A stretch of DNA of 64,000 bases from Lautropia sp. (GTDB lineage Bacteria; Pseudomonadota; Gammaproteobacteria; Burkholderiales; Burkholderiaceae_E). The stretch's first letter is position 1, and every line of letters begins with the position of its first letter. The notes beneath the pieces are model-generated. The model saw only the letters and a list, made by a program, of their open reading frames with translations, had not been told where the DNA came from and ran no database searches. The stretch spans positions 1 to 64,000 of the forward strand of contig JAUMZD010000006.1 in NCBI GenBank assembly GCA_030528325.1. The letters run 5' to 3'. This document shows, piece after piece, positions 63,116-64,000 of this stretch. The translations under genes were made by a program, and so were the position numbers.

Positions 63116-64000
63116 TCACTCCAGCTCTGCCAGGATATCCAGGTTCACCTTGCGGACATCGAATTTCTCGAGAGCCAACTGGTAGCTCGCCTCTCCATGA
63201 CGTTCGATCAATGAAGGGTCTTTCAGGTAGCACTCCATCGCCCGCGCCAGCGCTGGAACATCCCGTGCCGGCACCAAACAGCCGTTCACATCTGGAACGA
63301 CGGTTTCACGACACCCCGGAACATCCGTCACGATCACCGGGCGGCCCATCGACAGCGCTTCCAGAATGGTGCGAGGCAAGCCCTCCGAATAGGAAGGCAG
63401 AACGCACACGCTTGCCTTCCCCACGAATGGACGCACATCCTTGACGCCCCCACCGTATTCGATCACATCGGAATCGGCCCACGCATCGACAACATCCGAC
63501 GCGATGGCATCGGGGGAGGTCTCCTTGCGGCCTATGATAATGAAGTGCGCATTCGGATACTTCTTCTTGACGATCTCGGCGGCTGCGACGTATTCGCGAA
63601 CCCCCTTGGCTTTCAGCAGACGCGCCGCCAGCAAGAAGGTCACATCAGGCCCGGACGGCAACGGCACTCGGGCGTACTGATTCAGGTTGACACCGGAACC
63701 ATTGACGATCTTGGTCTTTTCCGGGGAAATCAGGCTCTTCTCCAGAAACAGCTCTCGGTCGTCCGGATTCTGGAAAATGACGGTGGACACCGGAACCAGC
63801 GCCTGCTTGTACAACGATGAAGCAACCCCCGCCAACGCGTCACGCATCCGGCTACCCCCATGAAAGGCAAAGCCCAGCCCGGTTATCATTGGAACGAAGC
63901 GGAGCTTGACGCCCGACAGCCGTATGGCCAGCCCCCCATAGATGACCGGCTTGATCGTGTAGCAGATCAGGACGTCGGGCCGCAGGGCTCGCAACAGACG
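63116..64000 (-). CDS. Glycosyltransferase family 4 (5' end beyond window)
   Basis: The reading frame continues past the right edge; 294 codons are visible. The visible part holds PDVLICYTIKPVIYGGLA, PMITGLGFAF, VNGSGVNLNQYARVPLPSG, FLLAARLLKAKGVREYV, and the donor site SYSEGLPRTILEALSMGRPVIVTDVPG. The N-terminal acceptor segment is missing from this window. First or early gene of a minus-strand unit with the second wzy and the beta-helix gene. Confidence 0.9.
   Translation of the reverse strand, partial: RLLRALRPDVLICYTIKPVIYGGLAIRLSGVKLRFVPMITGLGFAFHGGSRMRDALAGVASSLYKQALVPVSTVIFQNPDDRELFLEKSLISPEKTKIVNGSGVNLNQYARVPLPSGPDVTFLLAARLLKAKGVREYVAAAEIVKKKYPNAHFIIIGRKETSPDAIASDVVDAWADSDVIEYGGGVKDVRPFVGKASVCVLPSYSEGLPRTILEALSMGRPVIVTDVPGCRETVVPDVNGCLVPARDVPALARAMECYLKDPSLIERHGEASYQLALEKFDVRKVNLDILAELE

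Noticed and set aside
1-64000. CRISPR arrays, tRNA or rRNA genes, complete IS elements
   Set aside because: No regular direct-repeat/spacer arrays, no tRNA cloverleaf or rRNA motif, and no transposase frame were found on either strand by reading.

Overview
The window is GC-rich (clearly above 60% by eye), densely coded and bacterial. The core genes point to a betaproteobacterium of the order Burkholderiales. These are ftsY, rpoH, the haem A/copper genes sco-ctaB-ctaA, a bioC-like methyltransferase, comF, trmL, gpsA, an SH3 protein, secB, grxC, a rhodanese, gpmA, ctpA and a moeB-like gene, in an order that, from general knowledge, resembles that order. A Lautropia-like organism would fit, but the genus cannot be fixed from this sequence alone.

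Layout. 1-3102: ftsY facing a ChaN-type lipoprotein gene. 3243-15495: polysaccharide locus 1, with a CDP-sugar starter gene (rfbF), an Fe/2-oxoglutarate oxygenase-like protein, a class III aminotransferase, an aminopeptidase-like DUF4910 protein, a zinc-finger C-methyltransferase, a Wza/EpsA exporter, an outer-membrane barrel and a WcaJ-type initiating transferase. A degenerate group II intron lies inside this locus. 15868-16767: rpoH. 17125-25166: a surface-protein island with two paralogous Ig-repeat proteins, an OmpA/BON-like protein and a membrane-anchored coiled-coil protein. 25401-37538: housekeeping block. 37692-54381: polysaccharide locus 2, built around a WecA-like initiator with WecB and WecG, a Wzx/Wzy pair, a Wzc-type kinase, two PHP-type phosphatases, two exosortase-type hydrolases and a WlbA-like oxidoreductase. 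55058-64000: polysaccharide locus 3, with a second Wzc, glycosyltransferases, a second Wzx and Wzy, and a beta-helix protein; it runs off the right edge.

How the genes work together. The window encodes parts of at least two Wzy-dependent pathways. One starts with a hexose-1-phosphate transferase (14074-15495) and the other with a HexNAc-1-phosphate transferase (44141-45286). There are two flippases, two polymerase/ligase-like proteins, two co-polymerase kinases and two PHP-type phosphatases, but only one recognisable outer-membrane exporter, which may be shared. These loci and the Ig-repeat island interrupt blocks of core genes, which suggests the accessory regions were inserted at several points.

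The most unusual signals are four. (1) A short palindromic repeat family is scattered between genes, and one intact copy lies in frame inside comF; half a copy forms the C-terminus of the ChaN-type protein. (2) The Ig-repeat/OmpA/coiled-coil island has a shared N-terminal module and a shared C-terminal tail. (3) A group II intron has lost most of its reverse transcriptase and sits just behind a terminator hairpin. (4) Some non-coding segments hold phased or clustered hexamers in front of accessory genes. No tRNA, rRNA, CRISPR array or complete insertion sequence was seen.
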